Positions 1 through 11,600 of a stretch of DNA of 64,000 bases are shown here, in pieces. The stretch is from assembly GCF_028858725.1 (NCBI RefSeq), contig NC_084765.1:9441501-9505500 (forward strand), written 5' to 3'. The translations under genes and the position numbers were made by a program. The DNA comes from Colius striatus (Eukaryota; Chordata; Aves; Coliiformes; Coliidae). The notes below the pieces were generated by a model. It was not told the DNA's origin, did not search any database, and was given only the letters and a program-made list of their open reading frames with translations. Numbering within the stretch: position 1 is the stretch's first letter; every line of letters starts with the position of its first letter.

Positions 1-1546
1 TATCATCTGTGTTTAAAATAAACCACAGTTTGTTATAACTGAGACCCCTTCAGTGGAATAACATTTGTCAAGAATTATAGCATACAGGGAATTGTACAGC
101 CTCAACCAATTCACATACAGTATTTCTCAGATTGCTTTCAAACTAGACCAGTTGCAGAGTCTAGTCCAGAATTCCTACCAGCAAGAACGTCGCAAAAGGG
201 TGGAACCTGGTCTTCAGGTGAAGAAGGTGTGAGGTCTTTACCACAAATAAAAACGTGTCTATTAGTGTACCCCTTTTTTATACCTTATCCCTTAAATGAA
301 CACTTTCATAAATAGCCCTACATAAATAATAATGTCAGAAGTTTCTAAAAATTTACTCCATCAGTCAGACCTGACTTGACGTTCTCTGGTCTCTCACTGC
401 TCAGTGTTTCTGCAATTATTCTGTGATACAAGAATCCTTAATGTCACTTACAGAGCAGATCATACATTTTCAGTGAGAGTTAAGCTGCAGAGGAAGATTT
501 GGCAGTTAAATGAAATGCATGTTACAGCTGATGCTGTATTTTTTTTCATTGGAATAACTGAAAAGATTAAGCTGTAGTGCAGGCAGGGCTTGAGTCATGC
601 TTACATCATTGTATCTCTTGGCCTGATATGAACCATTAAAAATGGTAGCTCAAGCTGCTTCTTTGCTTATCTACAACCATGCTCAGTCAAATAGCAGTTA
701 GTCTAGTGGGGAAAAAAAAGTAGTAGTTGAAGGCTGTATACATACAAGCACTGCTCGTTACTGTCAATGACTGTCCCAGGACCATTGATCTAATAGATTC
801 CTTAGTATACCTTTAAACAAAGCACACTCTTACCTATGCATAAGAAAAAGCACTACAAAGAGCAGTTAATACAACATCTTACTCTGCATTTTGATTCAGG
901 TTGTTTTTAAAAAAGCAATTTGTTGTTGTTGCCAAAACTGCACAACCTTCCACTCTGGGAGATCCCAGGGTCAGTGGCAATAGCACTGATACCTCTTCTG
1001 TAGTGTTTAAACAAGCAGCAGCTTTAGTCTCAGTGCCTTTTCACCTGTGAAGGAGAGCTGGGTGTATTACTAAACAACAGCCACTATTCCCATCTAACTT
1101 TTCTATGCTGAGAAACTGTTCAGGAGAGAACTGGTTTACAGTGCTCCACTCGTGAGCAGCATCCCTGGAGCGCCTGTGCTGCTGTGGGGTAGTGTGGGGA
1201 GCCACAGCCTTAAAAGGCCCAGCAAGAAGCCTTCGGAGGGAAGCAGGGAGCAAGCAACCCCCGACGTGAGTGAAACACAAACACGTTGTGGGTTTTTCTT
1301 CCTCAGATAAAAGTACCGGCGCACCAGCCTAAGTGCTGCCCGCGGATGACTAGTTAGAACAAGTTTAAACGCAAAAGCTAAAATTAAAATGTTTCCTCGG
1401 CGTGACTGCCTCCTTCAGCGAGTTTTCTTGCAGTCCTGCAGCTCGCTCTGTCCCGGCACTGCGGCTCCGCTCCGCCCGCCGCGCCTGTGCCGCGCTGCCC
1501 AGCGGACGGGGAGGGCACCGGACCGAGCTCTGCTGCCAGGCGGGTG
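1..1546 (-). other. RASSF10: RASSF10 3' flank and probable 3' UTR
   Basis: AT-rich sequence directly downstream of the RASSF10 stop codon on the minus strand. Some or all of it should be 3' UTR. I found no canonical AATAAA or ATTAAA on the minus strand here, so the cleavage site may lie beyond the window edge or use a variant signal. The short open frames in it (for example 1041-1280) show no recognisable protein similarity. Confidence 0.5.
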
Positions 1547-2881
1547 CTAAACGAGGGACTCGCAGACGGGCAGCGAGTCCGAGTCTTGGCTGTGCATGGA
1601 GCTCAGCCCCGTGTCCGAGTCCTCGCCGTTGTCGGCGCGGTCCTTGCGCAGCGCCCGCGCCTGTTCCACCCAGCCGGCCGCGCTGCTCCCCGCCGCCCCG
1701 CGCGGCTCCGCCGCCGCCTCCGCCACGTCCAGGGTGCCCAGCGTCTCCAGCAAGCGCTGCAGCTCCCGCTCCTTGTCCTCCCACGCCCGCTGCGTGTAGT
1801 CCAGGTCGGTTTTGACGGCTTCCAGGTCCGTGCTCAGCTTGAGGCCAATGTAGAGGCTGGTGCTCAGCTGGGTCTTCACTCGCTCGTGCTCCAGGTGCAG
1901 CTCGCCCTCGCCGCCGCCGCTCAGCTCCGTGGTGTCGCAGTCCGTCTCGGCCAGGCCGGGCCCCGCTGCCAGCTCCAGCTCCTCCCGCCGCCGCTTCATC
2001 CAGCGCTCGTTGAGCTCCTCCTGGATCTCCGCGGCCAGGTGCTCCAGCAGCTCCTCCTGCTGCGCTCGCTGCTCCTGCAGCTGCAGCACCTCCTCACACT
2101 TCCTAGCGTAGTCTTCCTCGGGGCGGCCGGCAGCGGGCTGGGCCGCCCCGCCCGGCTCCCGGCCCGGCTCCGGCTCCCCGCCGCCGGCCCCCACCAGGTA
2201 GGTGTCCTGCACGTAGTTGACGCCGTGCCGCTTCATGCGGTCCAGGTGGATCTTGGCCTCGTACCTGTCGATCTCCCGGTCCAGCTCGCGAAGCCGCTGG
2301 ATCTGCTGCCGGATGGTGTGGTCCTGTGAGAGCACTAGGTGCACCAGCGTCTCCATCCTCTCCGCCGACGAGGCTTCCCGAGCCAGCGGCTGCTGCCGCC
2401 TCTTGTTGATCTTGGCCAGCTTGCGGAAGGCTTTCCTCACCACCCGCCGCTGCCGCTCCTGCGTGAGTGCCAGGCTGGCGCGGGCCGCCCCCAGGCCGTG
2501 GCCGGGGCGCTCCTTGCTCAGCACCACCCGCGCCTCGGCGCTGCGCGGCCCCGCGTTGGGCAGCGAGGCCTCGCTGCGCACCAGCACGAAGCGTACGTTC
2601 TCCTGCTCGTCCCCCCACGCCACCCAGAGCCGCAGGATCTTCGTCTTGTTGGGCAGGATGCGCTCGAAGCCGCGCCACTTCTCCACGATGCAGTAGGAGT
2701 GCGGCGGCCCCGACAGCATCCCGCCGCCGGGCTCGGGCAGCGCCGGCCGCTGCCGCCGGTGGTGGCTGTCTTCCAGTAGCACGCGCACCACGTCCGAGCA
2801 GGTGGTCCGCCGGGAGAGCCCGGAGATCAGCTTCTCCTCCTGGCAGATCCACACCGAGATCTTCCGCTCCTCGGGCTCCAT
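1547..2881 (-). CDS. RASSF10: RASSF10, Ras association domain family member 10 (single coding exon)
   Basis: Predicted N-terminal RASSF scaffold protein of 444 residues. Family knowledge: these proteins have an N-terminal Ras-association (ubiquitin-like) domain and C-terminal coiled coils, act in cell-cycle control and Hippo-linked signalling, and RASSF10 is often silenced by promoter methylation in tumours. Seen here: the N-terminus contains [12 protein letters not shown] (residues 7-18) and [18 protein letters not shown] (21-38). The domain continues through [17 protein letters not shown] (64-80) to about residue 122. Basic, helical sequence lies at about 140-163, coiled-coil heptads at about 190-215, 255-303 and 335-382, and the acidic/serine tail ends [13 protein letters not shown] chose the ATG at 2881 because conserved family sequence begins there; the frame stays open upstream to an ATG at 3214, but that part is low-complexity GC-rich sequence. 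The human protein is about 507 residues as I recall, and the difference falls in low-complexity linkers. No intron interrupts the CDS, as in the human gene. Confidence 0.96.
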   Translation of the reverse strand: MEPEERKISVWICQEEKLISGLSRRTTCSDVVRVLLEDSHHRRQRPALPEPGGGMLSGPPHSYCIVEKWRGFERILPNKTKILRLWVAWGDEQENVRFVLVRSEASLPNAGPRSAEARVVLSKERPGHGLGAARASLALTQERQRRVVRKAFRKLAKINKRRQQPLAREASSAERMETLVHLVLSQDHTIRQQIQRLRELDREIDRYEAKIHLDRMKRHGVNYVQDTYLVGAGGGEPEPGREPGGAAQPAAGRPEEDYARKCEEVLQLQEQRAQQEELLEHLAAEIQEELNERWMKRRREELELAAGPGLAETDCDTTELSGGGEGELHLEHERVKTQLSTSLYIGLKLSTDLEAVKTDLDYTQRAWEDKERELQRLLETLGTLDVAEAAAEPRGAAGSSAAGWVEQARALRKDRADNGEDSDTGLSSMHSQDSDSLPVCESLV

Positions 2882-3165
2882 CGGGGTCGGCTGCGGGCGG
2901 GCGGCCAGGGCCGCCGGCTCAGGGCTGGCCGGGCGGCCGTTCCATGGGCAGCGCTCCTGGCAGGCGCGGCGCGGCGCAGCCCGGCCGCCCTCAGCCCGGC
3001 CGGGATGCCTCCCCGCCCGCGGCTCCCCGCCCGTGCGCTCCGTCGGCCGCTCCACCCCTTCCTGCGGGCCGCCGGGAGGGGCTCGGCCCGGCCCGGCCCG
3101 GTGCGATGCGCGGCGGAGGGCTGCCGCCTCCCGCACCTCGCAGCCGCCGGGTTTTCCTCGCCCAC

Positions 3166-3171
3166 CACGTG
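3166..3171. promoter_or_regulatory. Palindromic E-box (CACGTG) upstream of RASSF10
   Basis: A perfect CACGTG lies within CCACCACGTGGGCG, about 285 bases upstream of the RASSF10 ATG and inside its CpG island. Such sites bind bHLH factors of the MYC/USF/CLOCK-BMAL1 type. Occupancy is inference only, since a 6-base motif occurs often by chance. Confidence 0.3.
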
Positions 3172-3360
3172 GGCGACCCCGCGGCTCACGCCCCGGCGGC
3201 GGCCGCCCCGACACCCCGCGCCCGGATCCGCCGGCGCGGAAACTTCAAGGCGGGCAGCTGTCCGTTCCGCGTCTCGTTCTGTTACCAGCCGCCGCCGCGG
3301 ACGAGCGGCGTCGAGGGATCTCCCAGACTGCCGAGGGACAGGAGCGGATCCGCGAGCTTC

Positions 3361-5479
3361 AAAGCGAGAGCCAGAACTAGGGAGGAATTTCCAGTTTTAG
3401 TAAATCATCCGCCTGTAATTAGGAAATTCATGTTTGTGAAGCACTTCGCAGATGAAATATGCAAAGGACGGGGATGTCTAAGTCTTATTAAAATACTAGC
3501 CGAGCCAGATTTTAATGGGAGCTTGCTGCCTGCTTTGATGGGAACAGGCTCGGTCTCTGAGTGTGGAGTAAAATGAGGAGCTGTAAAAAAATGGTAATGT
3601 TATGGTAGCGATTTTCATCTTGCGATTGCATCGCGAGCATTCTCTGACCTATGCTCTTCTGTGTGGCTAGAAGGTATTATGATAGGCAAAAACCTTAAAG
3701 TCCCTAAAGCCTGAAGGCTGATCTGTACCTTCTGGGGAACTGTAAGGGCCAATAAAATAGCTGGTGCCTGTGGAGAGGGTCTTTGTGTGAATGCCATTTG
3801 TGTTCAAATCAGTGGAACAGAACAGAGTTGAGAGTATGGTAGCCTGATTACTCTAATTCCACTGTTTGGAACAGCAAAGTTGGTGCACACAAAGTTAACA
3901 ATTCTGCAGCCTAGTGCTGTCTTTTCCCCTCTGGTGCACAGGCTCAGTGTGGGCAGCTGCTGCTCTAGCTTTTCCTGTATTTTCCCGGGGAAGGCAGCCT
4001 GCCTGCTGCTCTCCCTGCATACAGCAGCTAATTATGATGGTGGCTTCTGCCATGCAACCTTCAGTCCCGTGAGGAAGTGGGCTGAGGGACCACCGAATGC
4101 CTGCATTCCTGGAGCTGAAGGTCATGTAGATCATGTGCCTGCTGCTAACGTCCCTTTCCTGTATTACTGCAGGTTAAATTCCAAACCGAAGTGGCTGCTG
4201 CCTGTTGCAATGAGGGCACGCAAGATAGGGGCGTTGGTACCAGGCTGAATTTTGCTTCCTGACCCCAGCCACCTTCCATTATAGTTGCGTGGTAGTAAGT
4301 TGCATTTAGTGGTAAAGCCTGCTATTGCTAAAGTTGTTTAGCTCTTAACATGTGTCAGAAGGGCTAGATCACTGTGCCTTTTTTTTTTTTTCAGAGGTAA
4401 GTGTTTGACAATGGAAGGTTATTCCTGAGGTGCATAGTCTTTTTGTTCAGTGCATCAGTTATACCTAAAAGCATTGTTCACTCCAGGGCTGAGGAAGGTG
4501 GACCCAGCAATAGCAGTCCTATAAGAGAGCAAAATAGCCCTAACAAAGGGAGTCATAAGGACTCTGGGATACCAAACAACTCACACTGCCCTAGAATGAT
4601 AGGGTCTTGAACAGGAATGAAACATGAAACAGGGCTGTACAATTTGGCTTCACCACTGAAAAGTCTAAGATAAAAAAAGACTTTAGAAGAGTTAGAAGAG
4701 CCTTGTTGCTCTCATCAAGCTGGCAGAGTCTTGGAAAGACATACCATTCCTTGATGTCTTCTGTAGAAGCAGGTGCAGCAAAGGCTTAAAGAGGCAGTGA
4801 AAAACTGTCAGATTCCTTTACTAATGGTTCTTTGTCTTTCATATTTAGTTTTGATCTCATTTTATGGGTATTTCCTATGGAAATGTCTGTACCTACTTCA
4901 TTCTGGCAAAGAACAATACAGGAAGAACAGGGTGTGATGTGAAGAGGCATCTTACACTCCCCACAGGTCAAGCTGCTCCAACTTGTTCAACTACCTTTAT
5001 CTATCCAGCATCCAGCATCGCTTTGTGCGATGAAATTGGAAGGTGATCTTTCCATCTTTACTTGACCACATCTCTGTATATGGAAAACTGGCTTTGCCTC
5101 CCTAGCAGAGGCTCCAAGGCAGCATTGCCAGAGAGAGAATGAACATGTTGGCAGTTTGATTGCAGGCAGTAAGATTAAGTAGACAAGCGCTTGACTTTGG
5201 CTGGATAAGCCTATTAGATGAGTATGTGTGTGATATGTGGTTAAAAGCTCACATCAGAAATATACATTATAAGATCTCAGGTTTGCCTTCCAGAAGTTTG
5301 TTTTAGGCTGTCTGCAGACTCAAGAACATGCCACTAAAGCTTCAAAAGTTTAAGAGCTTAAACAAATAAGCACCTATCTGAAGCAGTTTTGGCCCTGCCA
5401 ATGAGAATTCCAGAAGCAATTGAATGCAGGCAATCCTTTGCCTTCCCTCCAAGGATCTCAAAGCATCCAACAGAAGAAG
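3361..5479. other. Intergenic, no gene seen
   Basis: Moderately AT-rich unique-looking sequence upstream of RASSF10. It contains a short T run at 4380-4392. The open frame at 3880-4248 (122 codons) has no recognisable domain or family similarity. A divergent noncoding transcript from the RASSF10 island could start here on the plus strand, but nothing in the sequence proves it. Confidence 0.6.
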
Positions 5480-5625
5480 GTAGTGTCATAGTCTCGTTTT
5501 TACAGATATGAATGCTATGGCATTAAGAGAGTCAAGTGCCTTGCCTAAGGTTATATAACAAGGCAGTAGTAATGTCATGAAGCGAGTCAGGTTCCTTCAC
5601 TTCAGTGCCATTAGTCACTGAACTT
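5480..5625 (-). repeat. MIR-like SINE fragment
   Basis: The plus strand reads as the reverse complement of a MIR/CORE-SINE. It has TTTTACAGAT at 5500-5509, then a diverged form of the segment that includes AAGTGCCTTGCCTAAGGTTA, followed by a run resembling the part of MIR derived from a tRNA promoter. Divergence is high, as expected for an ancient amniote SINE. The ends are approximate. Confidence 0.7.
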
Positions 5626-8600
5626 GATTGTCTAGTGCTCTCTATCCTTCCCCTCCTTTTAATTATTCTATGAGAAAGGGAGATGAGGAAGCATACATTA
5701 GTTCAATGACTACAGACGGTGATAAAGTGAAAGTGCAAACTCAGCAGATGATATATTCTGCATCTCCAACGGGACCTCTCCCACTTGGTGAGGACAAATC
5801 TCTCTCAGCGGACTGTGCCTGCAGACCTGCAAGCCTCAACAGTGACATGCAAAGAGCCTGTCTCATTAAAATGTCACTGGAAGGACGATTGTTCCTCTTC
5901 CCCACAGAACAGCGTTATATGAAGTCTTCTGTAATTTCTGAAATGAGCATATCACACAATTTAAAGCTTAAAATGTAATAAACATGGTCTGTAATCCAGA
6001 GACTCTTTCTGTGCTGCTCTATCAATACAGAATTGTCAACAGGCTCTGCTTCTGAAGCACAGACTTCCTGGACAGAATGTTATTCAGAACATCACTACAT
6101 GGTATATATTTCTTTGGTTTGTTTTATTAATTACAGAAATTCAAAGTTAATTATATTCTTAACAGCTGCCTAAGCCAAAAAGGAGATTTATGAGCTTAAC
6201 ATTTCAGGCTGTGTTGAAAAGTCCAAGCCCAGGTGTAGACTAGTTTGTTTTTACCTTCTGCAAAAAAAACCTACAAGGCTGAGAGATAGGAGATCAGCTG
6301 TATGCTGGCATTTCACATAGCATTCTTTCTCTTCCTTCCTTTTCATTGAGCTGTGTAAGTAAATTACTAAGGCTTTTGTGATAAGAACAGCATCTGTTAT
6401 AGGGTTAGATAGTGAAACATTCATTTATTTTTTAATTCTTTTTTTTTAAGCTGAGCTACCACAGTGAAATTGCAGTCCTGCTATTTTTTTTAATAAGTGA
6501 AATGACACAAGACTTTATCTTAAATACTTTGAATCTAAAACAAATGAATAAAAATGTGTTTCCTCCTTCCATAATTCATATAGCAGCAAAGTGGAAGAAG
6601 TTTTAGCAAACTGTATTTGAGGCACAGAATTAATTTCTTTTAAAAGCATTCAAATGGAAAATAGGTAGGGATTCAGATTCAAGATGTTTTTCTTTTTTTC
6701 CACAGTGAAGTTGCTTTTACTTTTCAGATCACTTTCAGGACAATTTACTTATTTTTCCTGAGGTTACAGTTCAAAAGAATACAGTCAAAGTGAGATGAGT
6801 AAAGGCAGGCTACAACTGGTAATCTATTGAGCCATCACTGTCTGGAGAAGTTATTTTTTGTTGTGATGCTGAACAGCAACACTGCTTTCCCAACTCTTCT
6901 TCCTATGTTGCTGTTAATCTTATTTGTGTGAAGTTTAGCTGTTGGTGCCTTAGATTTTCTGCTTTCTAACCTCTTGCCTCAACCAGCATTGATGAAGTCC
7001 TAGGACATAGTTTGACCGTTAATATTACAGATTTCTGCGATGCTTGCTAACCTTTACAGATACGTGAATAGTGGAAGGGGCTACTTGAGCATACAGGTCA
7101 CTCTCTCACGGGTGCTGTTGTCATTTGTACCTAGTTTTTCCTGAAAGTATAAAGCTGAATAAGCAGATCATGATGTGAATAAGCAAATCATCCCTAGTTA
7201 GCATGCATAGAGTGAAGCGCTTGAAAAACTACTTCTTAGTAGGAGTATTCAGACTTTAGTCAAAACAGTTTGTAGGCTTAGACTTTGATTTGAAAGTTGT
7301 TCAGTTTGCATCTGAACAGCTTTAGCTATGAGATAAAGCTTCTCACTTTCAGGTTTTCTGTTGAAGACAGTGAAGCAACTGGTACTTTTGATAAAGATAA
7401 CTCGTAAGGACAGTAATGAACTGCTTCTGTAAGCTCTGTGAACCCTTGATCTGCTTCTTTCAGTTTCTTGCATCTGATGTGTACTGTCTTGTTTCTGAAT
7501 GCTCCCTGTGCAACCAGTACACTTGACGTATACAGTCTGCAGTAATTCTTTACTTTGCGTCGATGGTGATGCTTACATGCTTGTGTGATCCATTTGGGAA
7601 GACTGTGGTGTAGTCTGGTTGAATAATAGCTGCCAGTGTTGGGTTATACTGCTTTGACTACTTCATCTGACTTCTTTTTTTTAATGTGCAGACACCCAAA
7701 CTACAAACGGATATATCAGGAGGAAACTGTCTTCCAGTGAAATCAGTGGGGACTGCATGGGTAAATCCCTCTGCACTGCTTTGAAAATGCAGGTATGTCT
7801 ATAGACTACCATTAAAGAAAATTATGATGATGATGTATATTCATATTACAGTGCAGTCTGAGAGTCTTGATGTGCTAGATGTAATGTGAATGTACGGGAA
7901 GAGACTATCCCTGCCTTGAAGGCTTAACCAATTCATGCAACAGGTTAGGGGCACTGCAAAGATCAGTAGGAAGAATACTAATTTCCAACTTCTCATCTTC
8001 AATTTGAGTCTTTAACAACTTGGTTTTATTTGTTTGTCAAGTACCTGTGATTCTTAGGATAGAAAGGAGTCCAGCACCTTATCTTTCAGATTTTATTTTC
8101 CTACTGAATGCTATTTAGCAGAAGTGAAGAAAACAAAGAATTGAACAGAGGAGAAAACTTTTTTCTTTATAAGCTATGGAATAGGTGTACAAAGCTTTGA
8201 TACTACATAGGTCAGTGGAGATGTATTAGTATGCTTTAGGAGAAAATATGAGAAAGATCAGAGTCAAATGGTGGCTATAACCTTCCTTCTCAAAAAAATG
8301 TTAGATGTATTTGAAAATGTTTTAATACTACTTTAATAGCTTAGTTTTAACTTGAATACTCAGCCTTTGTTGATCAAAAAAGGACTCAAGAATTAGGTAT
8401 AGTGACGTTCCTGTTCTCAGCAAACATCCTCAGTGCAAATATGACAATTTTAACTATTTAGCACTTGTAGCTTCTTTGCTTTTACTTTAAACAGTTCTCT
8501 CATCCCCTGAGAAAATGTCTGAGGTGCTTGTGTCTTCATTTTTGCTAATTAAGTTCAAAATACTAGGTCATTTGTTGTCTTATTGAGATTTATTGCGAAG

Positions 8601-11600
8601 GCTTTTAACTACTTTGGGATCAAAATATTCTTGCTGATTTTTTTCCCCTGCTAATTTGCAAAGACCCACTTGAATGTGTCTTCTGTTTTTTCTGAGTAAG
8701 CAAGCACTGTGTCCTCAGTAACACAAATGATACAGGATTTCCCATAAAGGTACTCGGATGACCTCTTTTGCAGGTCAGCTATATGTGCATGGAAGGGACT
8801 TGAGCTTTCTGGCCTTAATGGGGGATGATGGCTAGTGAAAAGCTCCCTTGTTTTTTCTGTTCAGACCAGGTAAAGAAACTGCCCTCTGTCTGCTGGGATC
8901 AATGGCAAAACTCTTGACAAATTTTGCTGGGAGCTAGCCCTAGAGTGCTGGTAGTTGGAAATACAAGTTAGGTATGAAGCAAACATCTGTTTTCGTACTG
9001 GCAATATGAGTAATAAGGTTCCTCAGCATAACTGCTGTGAAGAAAGAGGCCCCCAGATCAACCTGAGGGTTGCTTTTTGGCAAGCACGTTGGACCCACAT
9101 GTGCTCACAGGTACACTGTATGCACCACATCTCTTTAAGGCGGTTCTTGCAGATACAAAGAGAGGGATAGAGTTTAATTAGGTATTCTTTGAGCTGGGGA
9201 GTAGTTAGTGATGTAGTCCTGTCTGTGACTATGAAGTGTGTATCGTTCTCTCACTCCACAAACACAGTCACTCAGAAACTCATAAGAATCGAAGGGTTTG
9301 TGTGCAAACGAGGGCGTTGTCTGTGTATTGTGTATGGATCTCTTGTGTTTAGATGTAGTGACATCCTTTTCTTCACTGAAATACCTTGCAGAGAGCTTTT
9401 TGAGGATGTTGCAAACCACCTGGAAGTGGGACATGATAAAATCAGGATATATTATTGCAGTAAGATGTTTTGACAGATTAGAACGAGGACAAAGGAACTC
9501 TCAGTGTTGGAATGAAAAGAACTTTCAGTACTTCTAGTATTACTGTGAAATTGTTTTATTTTAAAAGTCTGTCCTTTCAACATGCTTAACAGGCAATCCA
9601 TTTTACTTGTTCTGTTTGTAGGATCAGTAGTTGATTTCAGCTTTTATAGCACACACTTCTGTTCAGATATGGGTTTAAATATGCAGCTATGAAGTATAAG
9701 TCACTTTTCAAGTATAATTAAATCCTTACAAAGGATTCCTTACTAAACTAAGACTGTGAGATTGCTTCATTCTCCAGTCTCATTCTGTCAAGTTGTGATC
9801 TTTCTAACTCTGTAGAAAACATTCCTAAAGCCTTAGTTCTGAACTTTTGTGTTATTACCGCAAGACATTTGTATCTTTGACCCATTTCTAAACATTTTTC
9901 TTTTGTATTCTTGGTAGATCATCATAATCAAGCCTTTGTGAGTGTTTCAAGTAAGTAAATAAAATTCATAGATGAATAAATAAGGATGTTTTACAAATGA
10001 TTTCAACAAAAGGTAATTGAAAAGGACTTAAAGAGAATCCAAAGCTGGATATAGACTCCGTATATTCACATGGCCCCTGACCCCATTCTGACATCAGCGG
10101 TGTCAGATGGATTAGGTCCAGAGGCCAGAAGTCTATTTGGAAAGCAAGATGATTTCAATGATGCTCTTCTTTCCCTTGAGCAGATATGTTCTAGATGGGA
10201 CAGAAGGTAAAATAATATGCAACTTAAGCTCGTGAAAAATTTAAGCAGCAATATTTGAGCAGTAATATGCAACATGAGAGAGGAACCTAGGTTAAAGTAA
10301 TGTGGGAAAAGCCTTGGAGTTGGGTGCATGCAGCAGGGAAATGATGTGTGTTACTCTTTGTAGCATGGCTTTCCTGAGAGTGCCAGGAAGATGGTGTGAT
10401 CTAAGGAAAGGCTCCGTTTCCCTCAGGATGGCTCAGCACAGGTCTGAAAAATAACATTGTAGGAGACAGCTGAATTGTTTAGCTCTTGTTACATGGCTAT
10501 TAAAAAAAAGAAAACAAAAGCTTTTGCTTTATCCTTTTCCACAGCTTATTAAGATAGCATGATCCCTAGCTAAGCCACAAGTATTAAACGGTATTGAAGC
10601 AATGGAAAGATGACAGCAACTGCAGCGCAAGGAGAACAAGAAAAGAGAAATTCAGGGGGATGTCAAGAAAATCAGTTGGATCTGTCATTTTTTAGAGTTC
10701 TGGTTTAAAGGGAATGACAGCAACGCTGATAAAAACAAGTATTGACACAGCACTCTAAAATGTGCTGAGTGGTCCTGGCAGAAATGGGGACTGTATCTAG
10801 AGCTTGTGTGTGTGTAGTAGCAACCCAGTTTTGGAAGGCCTAAGTCTTTTCAAACCCATGCAGATATTATACCCAACAAGGGAATAATATTCCTGTATAC
10901 TGCTGTGCTTTTTGCACTAGCGAATTTGAGGCTAGCTTACAAATTGACAACTGTATTAAAAGTGAGATTGTATCTGCCTCATTTACTTGTCACTCGAGAA
11001 AGAATGATACTCCATCCATCATCAGCTCCTTGTGCTGCAGTGGGCCACCGCATTGTCATTCTCTTGTTATTGTAAAGACCCTCCAGTCTTATCCTTTATA
11101 GACAATTCTCCAGGAGTATCATGGGGCTTCTGAGGTGGGTGTAGGTTCTGCTGGCAGCTGATTAGTGTGGATGCCTTGCATGCATCCAAGTGCTTGTAAA
11201 GTCAGTTGTCAAAAGCTGGCTATTCAGTGGGAAAAATAACACCAGCCGGCCACATTTACAGTGCTTCCTGTTGACTGGCCGTTAATGACTGAAGGGTCAT
11301 CATTTTGTAATGGTTTCATACTTACAACTAAAAAGGCAGCTGTTGAAATGGAGCATGTATATTTTACATCTAGTGAGGTCTTGAGAGTAACCTATCACTA
11401 ATTAGTACATATAGTAATTAATAAAGTTAACTTGAGTGGTTTTTATATGCGGAAAACACTTGAGTATTGCTTCTAATAGCAATATTCACCATGAATCAGA
11501 TTTTTAATAGCTTCAAGTGAATTAACTTCTTAAAGCTATGATGACTTATATCAGCCTAACATTTGGTTCAGATATCTCTTTAAAGCTGTTACCTACAGTG

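Larger units (their letters stand above)
1430..3360. promoter_or_regulatory. RASSF10: CpG island covering the RASSF10 CDS and promoter
   Basis: GC and CpG content rise sharply at about 1430 and fall back at about 3360, enclosing the whole RASSF10 coding exon and roughly 480 bases upstream of its ATG. The promoter and 5' UTR on the minus strand should lie between 2882 and about 3400. I saw no obvious TATA box. In mammals the matching island is the methylation target that silences the gene. The edges were judged by eye, not computed. Confidence 0.85.

Noticed and set aside
1487..2329. 280-codon open frame on the plus strand
   Set aside because: It is exactly antisense to RASSF10. Its Leu/Arg/Val-rich translation reflects the GC-rich codon bias of the real gene; no family similarity.
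2103..2852. 249-codon minus-strand open frame
   Set aside because: Alternative frame inside RASSF10 with low-complexity Gly/Ala/Arg product.
2467..3576. 369-codon plus-strand open frame
   Set aside because: It overlaps RASSF10 antisense and its promoter island. The translation is Pro/Ala/Arg low complexity, caused by absence of stop codons in GC-rich DNA.
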